From Chelativorans xinjiangensis (lineage in GTDB: Bacteria; Pseudomonadota; Alphaproteobacteria; Rhizobiales; Rhizobiaceae), in assembly GCF_009812055.1 (NCBI RefSeq), contig NZ_WQNH01000006.1:62001-126000 (forward strand): a stretch of DNA of 64,000 nucleotides, written 5' to 3'. The notes beneath the pieces are model-generated. The model saw only the letters and a program-made list of their open reading frames with translations, ran no database searches and was not told where the DNA came from. The first letter of the stretch is position 1. Each line of letters opens with the position of its first letter. Below are positions 25,701-33,135 of this stretch, in pieces. The position numbers and the translations under genes are program-made.

Positions 25701-26884
25701 GCGATCTGGACGCGGGCGATCGCCGCGCCGATGCATTGGTGAATGCCGTGACCGAAAACGAGATAGTCGCGCGCCGGCCGTTCGATGTCGAACACGTTTG
25801 GATTGGCCACGGCGTCCGGATCGAACATCGCCGACAACACAGCCGGCATGACGGAGGTTCCGGCCTTGACTGTGCGCTCCCGGCGCGTGCCCCTGGCGAT
25901 CACCGCGTCGCGGGCGGTGTAGCGAAAAGGCCCGATCCAGATCGGCTTGAACCGCATCGCCTCCAGGATCACCCGCTCGAGGCGTGTATTGTCCTTCGCG
26001 GCGACAGCCTCCTCGACCGCCTTGCGCGCATCGTCGCGCGAAAGCACGACGTCAAGGCAGTTGCTGCCGGCGAGCAGGTTAGTCGGCGCGAAGCCGGCTA
26101 TCATGCCCATCATGATGGAATGGACATCCCCGACACCGACGTCGGAACCGGCGTCGTCGAGCAGATCGACAAGCCGGCCAAGCGGCGTCGACCGGCTGGT
26201 CGTGCCGTCCCTGACCGCTTCTACGGACAGGTCGATCGTCCTTTTCATCCTGTCCGCGGCGACGACGGCAAGCTCACGCGCGATCGGGTTGGCGAGGGGG
26301 TCGGCAAAGAACAAACCGCTCAGCGCGTTCGCCCAGTCGGAGAATTGCTTCTCGTCGTCGATCCTGATGCCGAAATAGTCGCGGCAGATGCGCACCGGCA
26401 CCACCTTCAAGAGCTTGCCCACCACGTCGAAATCGGGAGCCGCCCGCCGCATGATCTCCTGGGCGTGCCGGGCCGCCAGCGGCCTCACCACCTGCTCCAC
26501 TTCGTCCACGGGAAAGGCGCTCAGGATGGTGGACTTCATGTGCCGGTATTGCGGGCCGTCCTGCATTCCGAGGATGAAGTTGTGCCCGCCGGCGATTTCC
26601 GTCATCTCCAGGCCGTAAGGCGTCTGGAACACATCCTGCCGTTCGAGGACTTCGCGGACGTCCGCGTTCCTCGTCACCAGAAGGAACTTGCCGAAACGCG
26701 GCATCGGCCAAAAACGCCTAAGCAGCGCGAGGGCCCAGCGCGGGTCTTCCAGAAGCCGCTTCGCCAGGCGTGCCCACATGCCTCTGGTGCGCAGGCGCTC
26801 CATGTCGAACGGAGGCATCTCGGCAAGGGGCCGCTGCTCCTTTTGCGCTTCGAGAACCCCTCCATAGTACTTGACAGCCACCAT
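22727..26884 (-). CDS. Fusion protein: cytochrome P450 + membrane hairpin + DyP-type heme peroxidase
   Basis: The 1385-aa protein contains two heme enzymes. Residues about 50-435 are a cytochrome P450: ExxR at E308-R311 and the heme-thiolate motif F-G-H-G-I-H-Q-C-I-G with Cys384. The I-helix reads A-G-F-A-P-T-N (263-269) and lacks the usual acid-alcohol pair. Residues 444-640 hold an alpha/beta domain (with I-H-F-A near 485). Two hydrophobic helices (about 652-675 and 681-710) follow, then a second copy of the same domain (I-H-F-A-R-W at 787-792). A DyP peroxidase makes up about 960-1385: G-F-A-D-G at 1088-1092, proximal His1257 in G-S-H-V-R-R-S-N-P-R, and N-R-H-R-I-L-R near 1279-1285. Both catalytic halves should face the cytoplasm. 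The frame is continuous, so the fusion is not an artefact of a visible frameshift. A CRP-like box lies 51 bp upstream. The substrate is unknown. Confidence 0.9.
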   Translation of the reverse strand: MVAVKYYGGVLEAQKEQRPLAEMPPFDMERLRTRGMWARLAKRLLEDPRWALALLRRFWPMPRFGKFLLVTRNADVREVLERQDVFQTPYGLEMTEIAGGHNFILGMQDGPQYRHMKSTILSAFPVDEVEQVVRPLAARHAQEIMRRAAPDFDVVGKLLKVVPVRICRDYFGIRIDDEKQFSDWANALSGLFFADPLANPIARELAVVAADRMKRTIDLSVEAVRDGTTSRSTPLGRLVDLLDDAGSDVGVGDVHSIMMGMIAGFAPTNLLAGSNCLDVVLSRDDARKAVEEAVAAKDNTRLERVILEAMRFKPIWIGPFRYTARDAVIARGTRRERTVKAGTSVMPAVLSAMFDPDAVANPNVFDIERPARDYLVFGHGIHQCIGAAIARVQIAECFRAIFSKPGVRRAKGKAGHLSRLGAYPESLRIAFEPSPLSKAVEHSMVTVVFECNEGTEAERLRKEVDKLGNPANERATAALDASGIIHFASLAVVCAPSAPGNGERTYLVLELSGDGADEAVTRAFAEHPGSLVRDLLEDACGLGAEESLEDFMLARMIKISPTFGSNAGLVFSGTPGYSVARIRAEAKLQNAAREIIAEAQANAAGDVLAEVRERLARDGSYEWAFEPVQSLLEMPEGSLWAAIKRTLRSPRLLVTAAIVLLVCWGITYTLVFGYTPGIFRNLLVSGTSLVLSLLGVSMSLAFIGLLLHLALRRLEKRDVPSDAQPDPETLAEIIRRENHFPQNHLTAVSVMKPGWLRRLALRLSFYFISIMARQVFRPGFLADINTIHFARWVLLPGTDRLVFFSNYGGSWESYLEDFIAKARAGLTGVWSNTLGFPRTRSLFLEGAGDGARFKRWARAQQIPTLFWYSAYPDLNTNRIRINSLIRSGIAKAETESEARDWLRLFGSQPRPYGTLETEEIQTIFFGPLGPLQHARMTAVRISEGLACAKRKAWLRFMAERTSFGNRLPGKRAMAVMFGPNGLARLGLDDHSPESGLKTFPAVFRQGMGIEPRSRILDDVGRSAPEHWEWGSAEKPVDAVVICYAADEETLSDDIRELHERTEKAGMTIVTQLPLMTKRQGKQAVEHFGFADGISQPVVTGTRRANAPVPSMHLVAPGEFLLGYKDESGFYPLTPTVPSSRDSCGALPAVESEHQPLFGAKSQLRDFGRNGSFVVVRQLEQHVETFHAYCRKAATMARSQTGNPAINARWISAKMVGRWPDGTSLVRNPNGRKARKPDNDFSYAAEDPLGLRCPFGSHVRRSNPRDSLGDDRETQIRLNNRHRILRCGRSYERGSEKGLLFMCLNADIERQYEFMQQSWVSATTFHGLLAEKDPTIGANGGEGRFTIPSSDGSLVLTGLPEFVTTRGGGYFFMPSRSSLRYLLSRL

Positions 26885-26935
26885 CGCTCACCCCCCGGGT
26901 TCAACAGTTGCCTACGTCCTTGAGCGCCCCCCGTA

Positions 26936-26951
26936 TGTGAAATAGATCACG
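26936..26951 (-). promoter_or_regulatory. CRP-like binding site upstream of the P450-DyP gene
   Basis: TGTGA-AATAGA-TCACG differs by one base from the CRP half-site consensus TGTGA-N6-TCACA. Read on the minus strand (CGTGATCTATTTCACA) it matches 13 of 16 bases of the E. coli consensus TGTGATCTAGATCACA. It lies in the 82-bp gap between the cyclase stop and the P450-DyP start, 51 bp before the ATG. That suggests an internal, cNMP-controlled promoter. Confidence 0.7.
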
Positions 26952-26966
26952 TAGCCGACGTTGCTG

Positions 26967-28712
26967 TCATGCCAACTCAAAATTGCTTATGAGAGCGGCC
27001 TTCGCGGATGCGTCGGCGAACGGGATCCATTCGATGCGCTCGTTCGTGAAGTCGGGGTGCCGTGTCCGGAAAATTGAAAGCTCTCGCCGGGCGTCATCGA
27101 GGCGCCTGCTGCGTGCGAGCGCGCCGATCTTCAGGAAGCGTGCATAGAAATAGCCGGGGGAAAGACTGAGCGAGCGGTCCGCGGTTTTGATCGCCTCGTC
27201 CCACTGGGAGGTAAGGCAATAAGCGGCGGTCAGTTCGCCGAGATTGTGGAACGCATAGATGTCGAAGGGGCTCAGTCGCGACGCCGCCTGGAAAAGCGGG
27301 ATCGCCTCCTCCGCCTGGCCGAGAAGAAGATGCGCGCTCCCCATGGCCGAGTGGGCAAAAGCGAAACTGGGATTTATCTCGAGCGCCTCGCTCAGATGTT
27401 CGAGAGCCATCTTCGGCTGGCCGCGCATGATCGCGACGACGCCAAGATAGGCGTGCGGACGCGCATCCTGGCTGTCCATCAGCAGCGACCTGCGCGAATA
27501 CTCCACGACCTTGTCGAGATCGTCGCTGTCGCCCGAACGCAGCCAGGCACGCCAGAAATACCACCACGCGAACTCGTTGAGCACGGCGCTCGAATTGGGA
27601 TCTTTCGCCTGTGCCTGCCCAAAGCACTCGAACGCCAGGGCCATGTCCTCGCGGCTGCGGCGCTGCATGTGCCAGCGGCCGCGCCTGACGAGTTGCCATG
27701 TCTCCAGGCTCTCCCACGGAACCTGGAACGTGCGCGCCTGCTCGGCCCGCTCCACCTCCTTCTCCAGCATCGAGACGATCATGCCGCCGATCTCGTCGTG
27801 AAGCAGGGCCACCTCATCCGCCCGGCGCTTGAACTCCCTCGACCAGATCAGCCGTCCGTTCGCCGCGTCGGTGAGCGTGACCTTTAGGACGAAATATGTG
27901 TTCGCCCGGGTGAGCCTGCCGTCGACGATGTAGCGCGCGCCCAGCGCACTGCCGATCATCCGCGTGCCGAGCGATTTGCCACGGAACTGAAAGCTGGAGC
28001 TCTTGGCGATAACGGGGAGCCACCGGGTGTTGGAAAGGCCCTGAATGACATCCTCCGCAATGCCGTCCGCAACGTAGTCGAGTTCGCGGTCTCCGCTCTC
28101 GTTGTGAAACGGCAGAACGGCAACGGCCGGCGGCATGGCTGCAGAAGCCTCTTGCCGGCGAGGCAGGAGCAATTCGGCGCCTCTGCCGTCCTGGGTCGCC
28201 ATGAATATGCGCACGGGCAGCGCTATGTTCTTCAGGATCTGTTCGCCCAGGTCCGTGAAATGGGCGGCCGTCTTGTCCTTCACGTGATGCCAGGTGGTCT
28301 CGGAGATCGCCAGCCCGTCATAGGGCGCAAGTTCCTGAATCCGGGCGGCGATGTTGACGTCGTCGCCGTAAAGGCTTTCGTCGCGGACGATCACGCTCCC
28401 GGTATTGATGCCCACGCGGAAAGGCATGCGCATCTCGTCGGTGACGGACGCGTTCAATGCCGCGATCTTCTCCTGAAAATCGAAAGCCGCCCTCATGGCA
28501 TCGATCGGCGCCCCGAATTCGGCCATGAGGCTATCGCCTGCTGCGCCGAACATCCGCCCGCCCCCAGCATCGCAACTCTCTACAATGATCGCCCGCCGCG
28601 TCTCGAAAGCCGTTACAGCAAATTCGTCATTGATGCCCATCAGGCGTGAAAAGCCGGCGGCATCAATAGAAACGATGGTTGCGACATGACGGGTATACAG
28701 CCGTCCAGTCAT
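26967..28712 (-). CDS. Class III adenylate/guanylate cyclase with TolB-like and TPR domains
   Basis: The 581-aa protein starts with a class III nucleotidyl cyclase domain (about residues 10-180). Metal-binding Asp17 and Asp60 (A-G-D-S-L-M-A-E-F) are present, as are the transition-state Asn120 and Arg124 (D-D-V-N-I-A-A-R-I-Q). A TolB/FlgO-like segment follows at about 193-320 (V-A-V-L-P-F-H-N-E-S-G-D), then TPR repeats at about 390-560. There is no transmembrane segment, so it is cytosolic. This layout is common among the many rhizobial cyclases. It lies upstream of P450-DyP on the same strand, and a Crp-family gene lies beyond, so the cNMP it makes may control the module. cAMP rather than cGMP is assumed. 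Confidence 0.88.
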   Translation of the reverse strand: MTGRLYTRHVATIVSIDAAGFSRLMGINDEFAVTAFETRRAIIVESCDAGGGRMFGAAGDSLMAEFGAPIDAMRAAFDFQEKIAALNASVTDEMRMPFRVGINTGSVIVRDESLYGDDVNIAARIQELAPYDGLAISETTWHHVKDKTAAHFTDLGEQILKNIALPVRIFMATQDGRGAELLLPRRQEASAAMPPAVAVLPFHNESGDRELDYVADGIAEDVIQGLSNTRWLPVIAKSSSFQFRGKSLGTRMIGSALGARYIVDGRLTRANTYFVLKVTLTDAANGRLIWSREFKRRADEVALLHDEIGGMIVSMLEKEVERAEQARTFQVPWESLETWQLVRRGRWHMQRRSREDMALAFECFGQAQAKDPNSSAVLNEFAWWYFWRAWLRSGDSDDLDKVVEYSRRSLLMDSQDARPHAYLGVVAIMRGQPKMALEHLSEALEINPSFAFAHSAMGSAHLLLGQAEEAIPLFQAASRLSPFDIYAFHNLGELTAAYCLTSQWDEAIKTADRSLSLSPGYFYARFLKIGALARSRRLDDARRELSIFRTRHPDFTNERIEWIPFADASAKAALISNFELA

Positions 28713-28977
28713 CTTCGATCGGGCTAGCCGCCCTCGCCTTCAGTGGAAAAGAATATCTCTGCAGTAAGTTTCCGACAACCGGGCGGCAGCTTGAATATTC
28801 ACCGTCGCCCGGTGTGATCCCCCTTGCATTCGCGGCGTCGGAAGCCGGTACCGCATGATTGCACGAATAGAAGAAGCATGTGTAGCAAATTTCACAGACG
28901 AAAGAGCCAGCACTCCCTAACTTGCAACACTCCAAGAGAACCAGATCCTATTTTTCAACGCACGGGGAATGTTCGAC

Positions 28978-29772
28978 ATGACTCTTTCCACGCACACCGA
29001 TCTTGGTCTGCGAAGGCCGGGCGCGTTCCATGGCACGGAGCGCATCGTCAAAGAAGAGACGGACAACTTCGACGACGACATGCATTCCGATGAGAACGGT
29101 CCCGTTGAAATCGGCGAAGGGCTGCAATCGGTTGCGCTCATCGACAATCGCACGCTCCGCAGAGAAAGCCTGCGGCGCAGTCTGGTGTCACAACGCGTTT
29201 CGTGGGTGGTGGCTGCCTACGGCTCATTGGAAGAGTGGCGTGCATCGGAAGATCTTCATCCTCCCTTGGCGGCGATCGTCTTCCACCTGGGCGCACAGAA
29301 GGCCACCGAGGCCGCAGACCAGATCAAAAAGCTCGTTACCGATGCCGGTTCGCTGCCCGTTATAATTCTCGCCGACTCCGACGATATCGTTCAGATCGTC
29401 AATGCGCTGGAATACGGGGTCAGCGGCTATATCCCGTCCTCGGTGAGCATAGAAGTCTGCGCCGAGGCGATCAATTTAGCCATTGCCGGGGGTGTATACG
29501 TACCGGCAAGCAGCGTCTTTGCAATACGCCAGACCATCACATCCGATACCTCGCGAAACGGCCGTCTGGCAGAACTTTTCACGCCGCGTCAGATTAAGGT
29601 CGCAGACGCCATCAGGCAGGGCAAACCGAACAAGATCATCGCCTACGAACTTAATATGTGCGAAAGCACCGTGAAGGTTCATATCCGCAACATCATGCAG
29701 AAGCTGAAGGCAACGAACCGCACCGAGATCGCTTACAAGGTAAGGGATCTGTTCCCCAGCGATACGGCTTGA
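28978..29772 (+). CDS. LuxR-type regulator with degenerate receiver domain (paralogue 1)
   Basis: This protein of about 264 aa has a receiver-like N-domain and a C-terminal GerE/LuxR helix-turn-helix (L-F-T-P-R-Q-I-K-V-A-D-A-I-R-Q-G ... C-E-S-T-V-K-V-H-I-R-N-I-M-Q-K-L). The receiver keeps only one of the paired N-terminal acidic residues (L-I-D-N-R), and the phospho-acceptor strand reads I-V-F-H-L-G with His where Asp is expected. It is therefore probably not phosphorylated. ATG 28978 is preferred because GGGGA lies 9 bases upstream; ATG 28969 is too close to it. It faces a paralogue at 29909-30670. Control of the nearby exopolysaccharide genes is inferred from position. Confidence 0.87.
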   Translation: MTLSTHTDLGLRRPGAFHGTERIVKEETDNFDDDMHSDENGPVEIGEGLQSVALIDNRTLRRESLRRSLVSQRVSWVVAAYGSLEEWRASEDLHPPLAAIVFHLGAQKATEAADQIKKLVTDAGSLPVIILADSDDIVQIVNALEYGVSGYIPSSVSIEVCAEAINLAIAGGVYVPASSVFAIRQTITSDTSRNGRLAELFTPRQIKVADAIRQGKPNKIIAYELNMCESTVKVHIRNIMQKLKATNRTEIAYKVRDLFPSDTA

Positions 29773-29797
29773 CCGGACCCGCGTTCAGCAGGTCCGG
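29773..29797. terminator. Hairpin directly after the LuxR-type gene
   Basis: CCGGACC (29773-29779) pairs perfectly with GGTCCGG (29791-29797) around an 11-base loop, starting at the base after the stop codon. No T run follows. It separates two convergent LuxR-type genes. Confidence 0.5.
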
Positions 29798-29908
29798 CAG
29801 CCGCCGCGACCGCTCTCGCGGCGACTATCGGATTGCAGGGGCAAGACGAGCCCCGCAGAGGCGCTGATAGCGCCGGCATCAGTTCATCGGCGATGAACGA
29901 TTTCCTGG

Positions 29909-30670
29909 TCAGGGCAGCATCTCCCTTATCTTGTAGGCCACCTCCGTGCGGTTCGTTGCGTTGAGCTTTTTCATGATGTTGCGGATATGGACCTTGACCG
30001 TGCTTTCACAAAGCTGCAGCTCGTAGGCGATGATCTTGTTCGCCTTTCCGCGCCGCAATGCCTCGGCAACCTCCGCCTCGCGCGACGTGAACAGATTGCC
30101 GAGACCGGCAATGCGGTTGGTGGTCGAGTTGATAACGTCGCGCATGGCGAGCACACCGCTGGCGGGCACGAACACGCCCCCCGCGCGGGCCAGCAGAATT
30201 GCCTCCGCAGCCACACCGACACCAACGTTGCTGGGGATGTAGCCCCGTGCTCCAGAGTCGAGCGCCTTCAGGATTTGCCCGAGATCATCCGTATCGGCAA
30301 CGACGACCACCGGGCTTCCCTCGAATTTCTTCGCCAGCTCCTGGATTTCCCCGCTCACGGCCGGCTCGGCAATCTTCCTGCTGCCGACGATGAACAGCAC
30401 CGCGGATGGTTCACGTGATTCATGGTTTCCGCGCCATTCGTTGGCGGAGCCGACCGCCACGATATCCATGGCGGGGTTCTGCTCGCTCAGGCTTCGCGCC
30501 AGGCACTCCCGGTCGAGCGCCCGCGGATCGATCAGCAGAATGAGGTCGCAGCGCTTCTCCCCGCCGGGCTCCCCCCCTGCTTCATACTCTCCGATTTTCT
30601 CTAAAGTCCCCGGTATGTTTGGTACCTGTTTAAGGCCAGGTACCTGTGTAATCGCGTTCGTATATTCCAC
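29909..30670 (-). CDS. LuxR-type regulator with degenerate receiver domain (paralogue 2)
   Basis: The 253-aa paralogue of the convergent gene at 28978 has a receiver-like domain (L-I-L-L-I-D-P-R-A-L-D-R-E) whose phospho-acceptor strand reads V-L-F-I-V-G with no Asp. A LuxR/GerE DNA-binding domain (L-F-T-S-R-E-A-E-V-A-E-A-L-R-R-G-K-A-N-K-I-I) is nearly the same as in its partner. The open frame runs up to a TTG at 30817, but GTG 30670 has a perfect AGGGGAG seven bases upstream and gives a length matching the paralogue, so I chose it. It probably acts with or against the paralogue on a common promoter set. Confidence 0.85.
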   Translation of the reverse strand: MEYTNAITQVPGLKQVPNIPGTLEKIGEYEAGGEPGGEKRCDLILLIDPRALDRECLARSLSEQNPAMDIVAVGSANEWRGNHESREPSAVLFIVGSRKIAEPAVSGEIQELAKKFEGSPVVVVADTDDLGQILKALDSGARGYIPSNVGVGVAAEAILLARAGGVFVPASGVLAMRDVINSTTNRIAGLGNLFTSREAEVAEALRRGKANKIIAYELQLCESTVKVHIRNIMKKLNATNRTEVAYKIREMLP

Positions 30671-30984
30671 GACACAACTCCCCTGACAGTTTGCTTGTCT
30701 TGCACAGGCCAATTCTCGCCCGACCACAGAGCCGGCGAACCTGCGTGCTTCCTTCTCTATTCCCCAGTTGCCATTCCAATTGTCGCCCCCGTTTCGAGAG
30801 ACATCCCGATTGGTCAACTTGGATGGTAAGTATCTGCTAATTGGGGATAAGATGCACTAACTTGGATTAATACCTTGCCAAATATTTATCGTTTGGTAAG
30901 TAATATTTCTACAATTTATAGTTGTACGCTGCGAATCCAATCCGGTGATGCCCACATGAGGGGCCGCACCGGCCGAAAAGAAGT
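30671..30984. promoter_or_regulatory. AT-rich promoter region of LuxR paralogue 2 with short direct repeats
   Basis: About 314 bp separates the two minus-strand regulators. The part at 30810-30925 is clearly AT-rich against a GC-rich background. It holds two pairs of direct repeats: AACTTGGAT at 30816-30824 and 30859-30867, and TGGTAAGTA at 30824-30832 and 30894-30902. They may be binding sites for one of the local regulators. No gene is seen here. Confidence 0.4.
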
Positions 30985-31713
30985 CTATACGGACCGCAAT
31001 TCGAGGTAGGATGGATCAAAACTGGCGAGTTCGACTAAACCTCGCCGATCGTAAATCTCGACAACACCACCCCTGAACGACACAAAGCCGCCTTCGCGCA
31101 GCTCTTTCAACACACGGTTCACATGCACCGCAGAGAGGCCAAGCGCATCGCCTAGGTCGGCTTGCGTCAACGGACAGGCAAAACTTACGACCCCGTCCTT
31201 TTCCCGTGCGTTTATGCGATGCGCAAGTTCCAGAAGCAGATGCGCCGTGCGCTCGACCGCTCCCCGCCTGCCGATATTCACCACATGCTCGGCAAGCCTG
31301 GCATAACGCCTTGCCATACCCTTGAGAATGATCTCTGATATCGGTTGGGGATAGGACAGAAGGCCCTCGAAGGTCGGCCCAGGCAACTCCACCACCACCG
31401 CGGGAGAAAGGGCAGTGGCTACTTCCCGTGTCCATCCCGTCATGACCACGTCGCCGGCGAGAGAAATGTCGAGGACCGTGCGCATGCCGGTGTTCAGCAC
31501 CTTGCAGGAAGCAACCCAGCCGGACATGACCAGTAGAATAGCCGGCTTCTTCTCGTCCCCATCGGTAATAGTCGATCCTGCTGGGTAGGTCTGCCGCCTG
31601 ACGGATGATCGTGGGGTACCCTTTGGCCAAGGGTCGTCTGGCGGCACAGCTTTAGCGGGAGCCTCAAGAGACCTAAGAATATCTCGGAAATTCCCCGTCA
31701 CGCTTAAAAGCAC
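30985..31713 (-). CDS. Crp/Fnr family transcriptional regulator (second, FixK-type HTH)
   Basis: The 242-aa protein has a cNMP-binding-like beta-roll (about residues 35-120) and a Crp-type helix-turn-helix (L-T-Q-A-D-L-G-D-A-L-G-L-S-A-V-H-V-N-R-V-L-K-E-L). The phosphate-binding cassette G-E-x-x...R-T/S of true CRP is not visible (it reads G-D-V-V-M-T-G-W), so it probably does not bind cAMP. No Fe-S cysteine cluster is present. This type is common in Rhizobiales. It differs from the CRP-like protein at 21968 in both effector and recognition regions. It precedes the pyruvyltransferase gene on the same strand, with a 96-bp gap. Confidence 0.87.
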   Translation of the reverse strand: MLLSVTGNFRDILRSLEAPAKAVPPDDPWPKGTPRSSVRRQTYPAGSTITDGDEKKPAILLVMSGWVASCKVLNTGMRTVLDISLAGDVVMTGWTREVATALSPAVVVELPGPTFEGLLSYPQPISEIILKGMARRYARLAEHVVNIGRRGAVERTAHLLLELAHRINAREKDGVVSFACPLTQADLGDALGLSAVHVNRVLKELREGGFVSFRGGVVEIYDRRGLVELASFDPSYLELRSV

Positions 31714-31809
31714 ACCCCCACCTCTTACCGGTATGCCTACTTATTCTTGAGCTTTCTCATTTATAACACGTGTAAATTTCGCTAGGCATCTCTCCTAAGG
31801 TGGTAGCGT

Positions 31810-33135
31810 CTACGTTTCTCGGTCATTCTCCGCTTCTATCGCCAAGCGTTTCAAGGCAAACCGCGCGCCGCGCCCATGGATCACATCTTGGTGATCGGGT
31901 GTCTTCGAAGCCTTCGGCCGAACATTCGCGGGGCCTGCGGCATCCGTCTGGCAGGTCATTTTCCGCATCTTCTGGACAAGCAGTGCCACCGCCTGCCTGG
32001 CCTGCCCAAGATTCCTGCCATGCGCTTCCGTGTCGATGCCCTCATCCATTGCCTTCAAGACAAGCCTGCCGATCGCCTGCGGCGCGACATCCCCCTGAAC
32101 AAAGAAGTCCTCGCGGCCGACGGATCTGAAAAAGCTCTCCACCTTGCGGTCCCAGCCGAGTCCTATTTGCGGCGTACCCAGCGAATAGGAGACGATGCAG
32201 GCATGCAGCCGATGCGCGACAACGGCGGCAGGCTGCCGTAAAATGCCGACGAGATCGGTCGGTGCGCGCGGAGGAGCCGCCGCCACGAGCCGCCCCGTCG
32301 CCAGGTGCGCGGCGCAAGCAGGGTTTCGCAGAACGCGCTCGAGAAGCCGCTGGTCCTCGCTGGCCCCATTGGTGAAAAGCAGGACCTTGCAGCCGGCATT
32401 GATCAGCCACTCAGCCAGTTGCCGGTATTCGTCCACCGACAGAAGTGGAATCTGTGCGTCGGCGATGGCTGCATGCCGCCGCAGGACGAGCGGATGCGTG
32501 ACGCACACGCCGATGAGCGGGCGGTCGGCCGCAGGTTCCGCTTCTCCAGTCCGTGGCAGGTCGCATGCCAGCAGGCCAGGATCGGGGCAGACTTCCACAT
32601 CGTGTCGATGGCCGAAATGGGCGATCCAGTTGTCCCGCGCGGCACGGTCGCGAACCGACACGTGAAAGACCCGGCAGTCGCGCAGCCTGCCGAAAAGCTT
32701 TGCCGCGCGGTCCGACCAGTGGGCGGTGACGCCGACGGCAAAGACGGCGAGCGGTCGCTTGCCGCGACATGCGCACTCCAGCACTGCCGCAATCTTGAGG
32801 GGGAAGTTCAGGTCGTCGTCCTGGAAGAGATTGCCGCCGCCGATCACCACCGCATCCGCCATCTCGACGCGAGCCTGCCACCCACCGCGCAAACCCCGCA
32901 ACCTGCGCCCGAGCGCGAACGCAACCGCCGCCCTACGCAGGCGCGGCGGCAACAACCCCAGTATCGCGAGCGCCCCCATGCGGCCGCCTCCCGCGTCCCC
33001 GTAGGCACAGCGGCCGGCGAGATCGATCGTCTCGACCTCGATATCGTTCCGCCGCAGCGCGCTCTCGAGGCACTCGGCCAGAATACCGTCACCGAGGTTG
33101 GGGCTGTATTTGACGTTGAAGACCAAAATTTTCAA
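31810..33135 (-). CDS. Polysaccharide pyruvyl transferase family protein
   Basis: The 441-aa protein shows the pyruvyltransferase fold: N-terminal N-V-K-Y-S-P-N-L-G-D-G-I-L, V-V-I-G-G-G-N-L-F-Q-D near residue 97, F-A-V-G-V near 131, C-P-D-P-G near 183 and H-R-L-H-A near 310, which is the conserved late His motif. It would add a pyruvate ketal to a sugar of the exopolysaccharide repeat from phosphoenolpyruvate. The ATG overlaps the stop of the upstream polymerase gene by 4 bp. A divergent 45-residue tail without clear homology follows about residue 395. Confidence 0.88.
   Translation of the reverse strand: MKILVFNVKYSPNLGDGILAECLESALRRNDIEVETIDLAGRCAYGDAGGGRMGALAILGLLPPRLRRAAVAFALGRRLRGLRGGWQARVEMADAVVIGGGNLFQDDDLNFPLKIAAVLECACRGKRPLAVFAVGVTAHWSDRAAKLFGRLRDCRVFHVSVRDRAARDNWIAHFGHRHDVEVCPDPGLLACDLPRTGEAEPAADRPLIGVCVTHPLVLRRHAAIADAQIPLLSVDEYRQLAEWLINAGCKVLLFTNGASEDQRLLERVLRNPACAAHLATGRLVAAAPPRAPTDLVGILRQPAAVVAHRLHACIVSYSLGTPQIGLGWDRKVESFFRSVGREDFFVQGDVAPQAIGRLVLKAMDEGIDTEAHGRNLGQARQAVALLVQKMRKMTCQTDAAGPANVRPKASKTPDHQDVIHGRGARFALKRLAIEAENDRET

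Noticed and set aside
28879-28896. Possible second CRP box TGTGT...TCACA in the divergent region between cyclase and LuxR genes
   Set aside because: The arms are 8 bases apart instead of 6 and one half-site is imperfect. It is too weak to list as a site, though it could be tested along with the box at 26936.
30618-30650. Two copies of GGTACCTGT as a possible operator
   Set aside because: They lie inside the coding start of LuxR paralogue 2, where they encode a repeated Q-V-P, so a coding explanation suffices.
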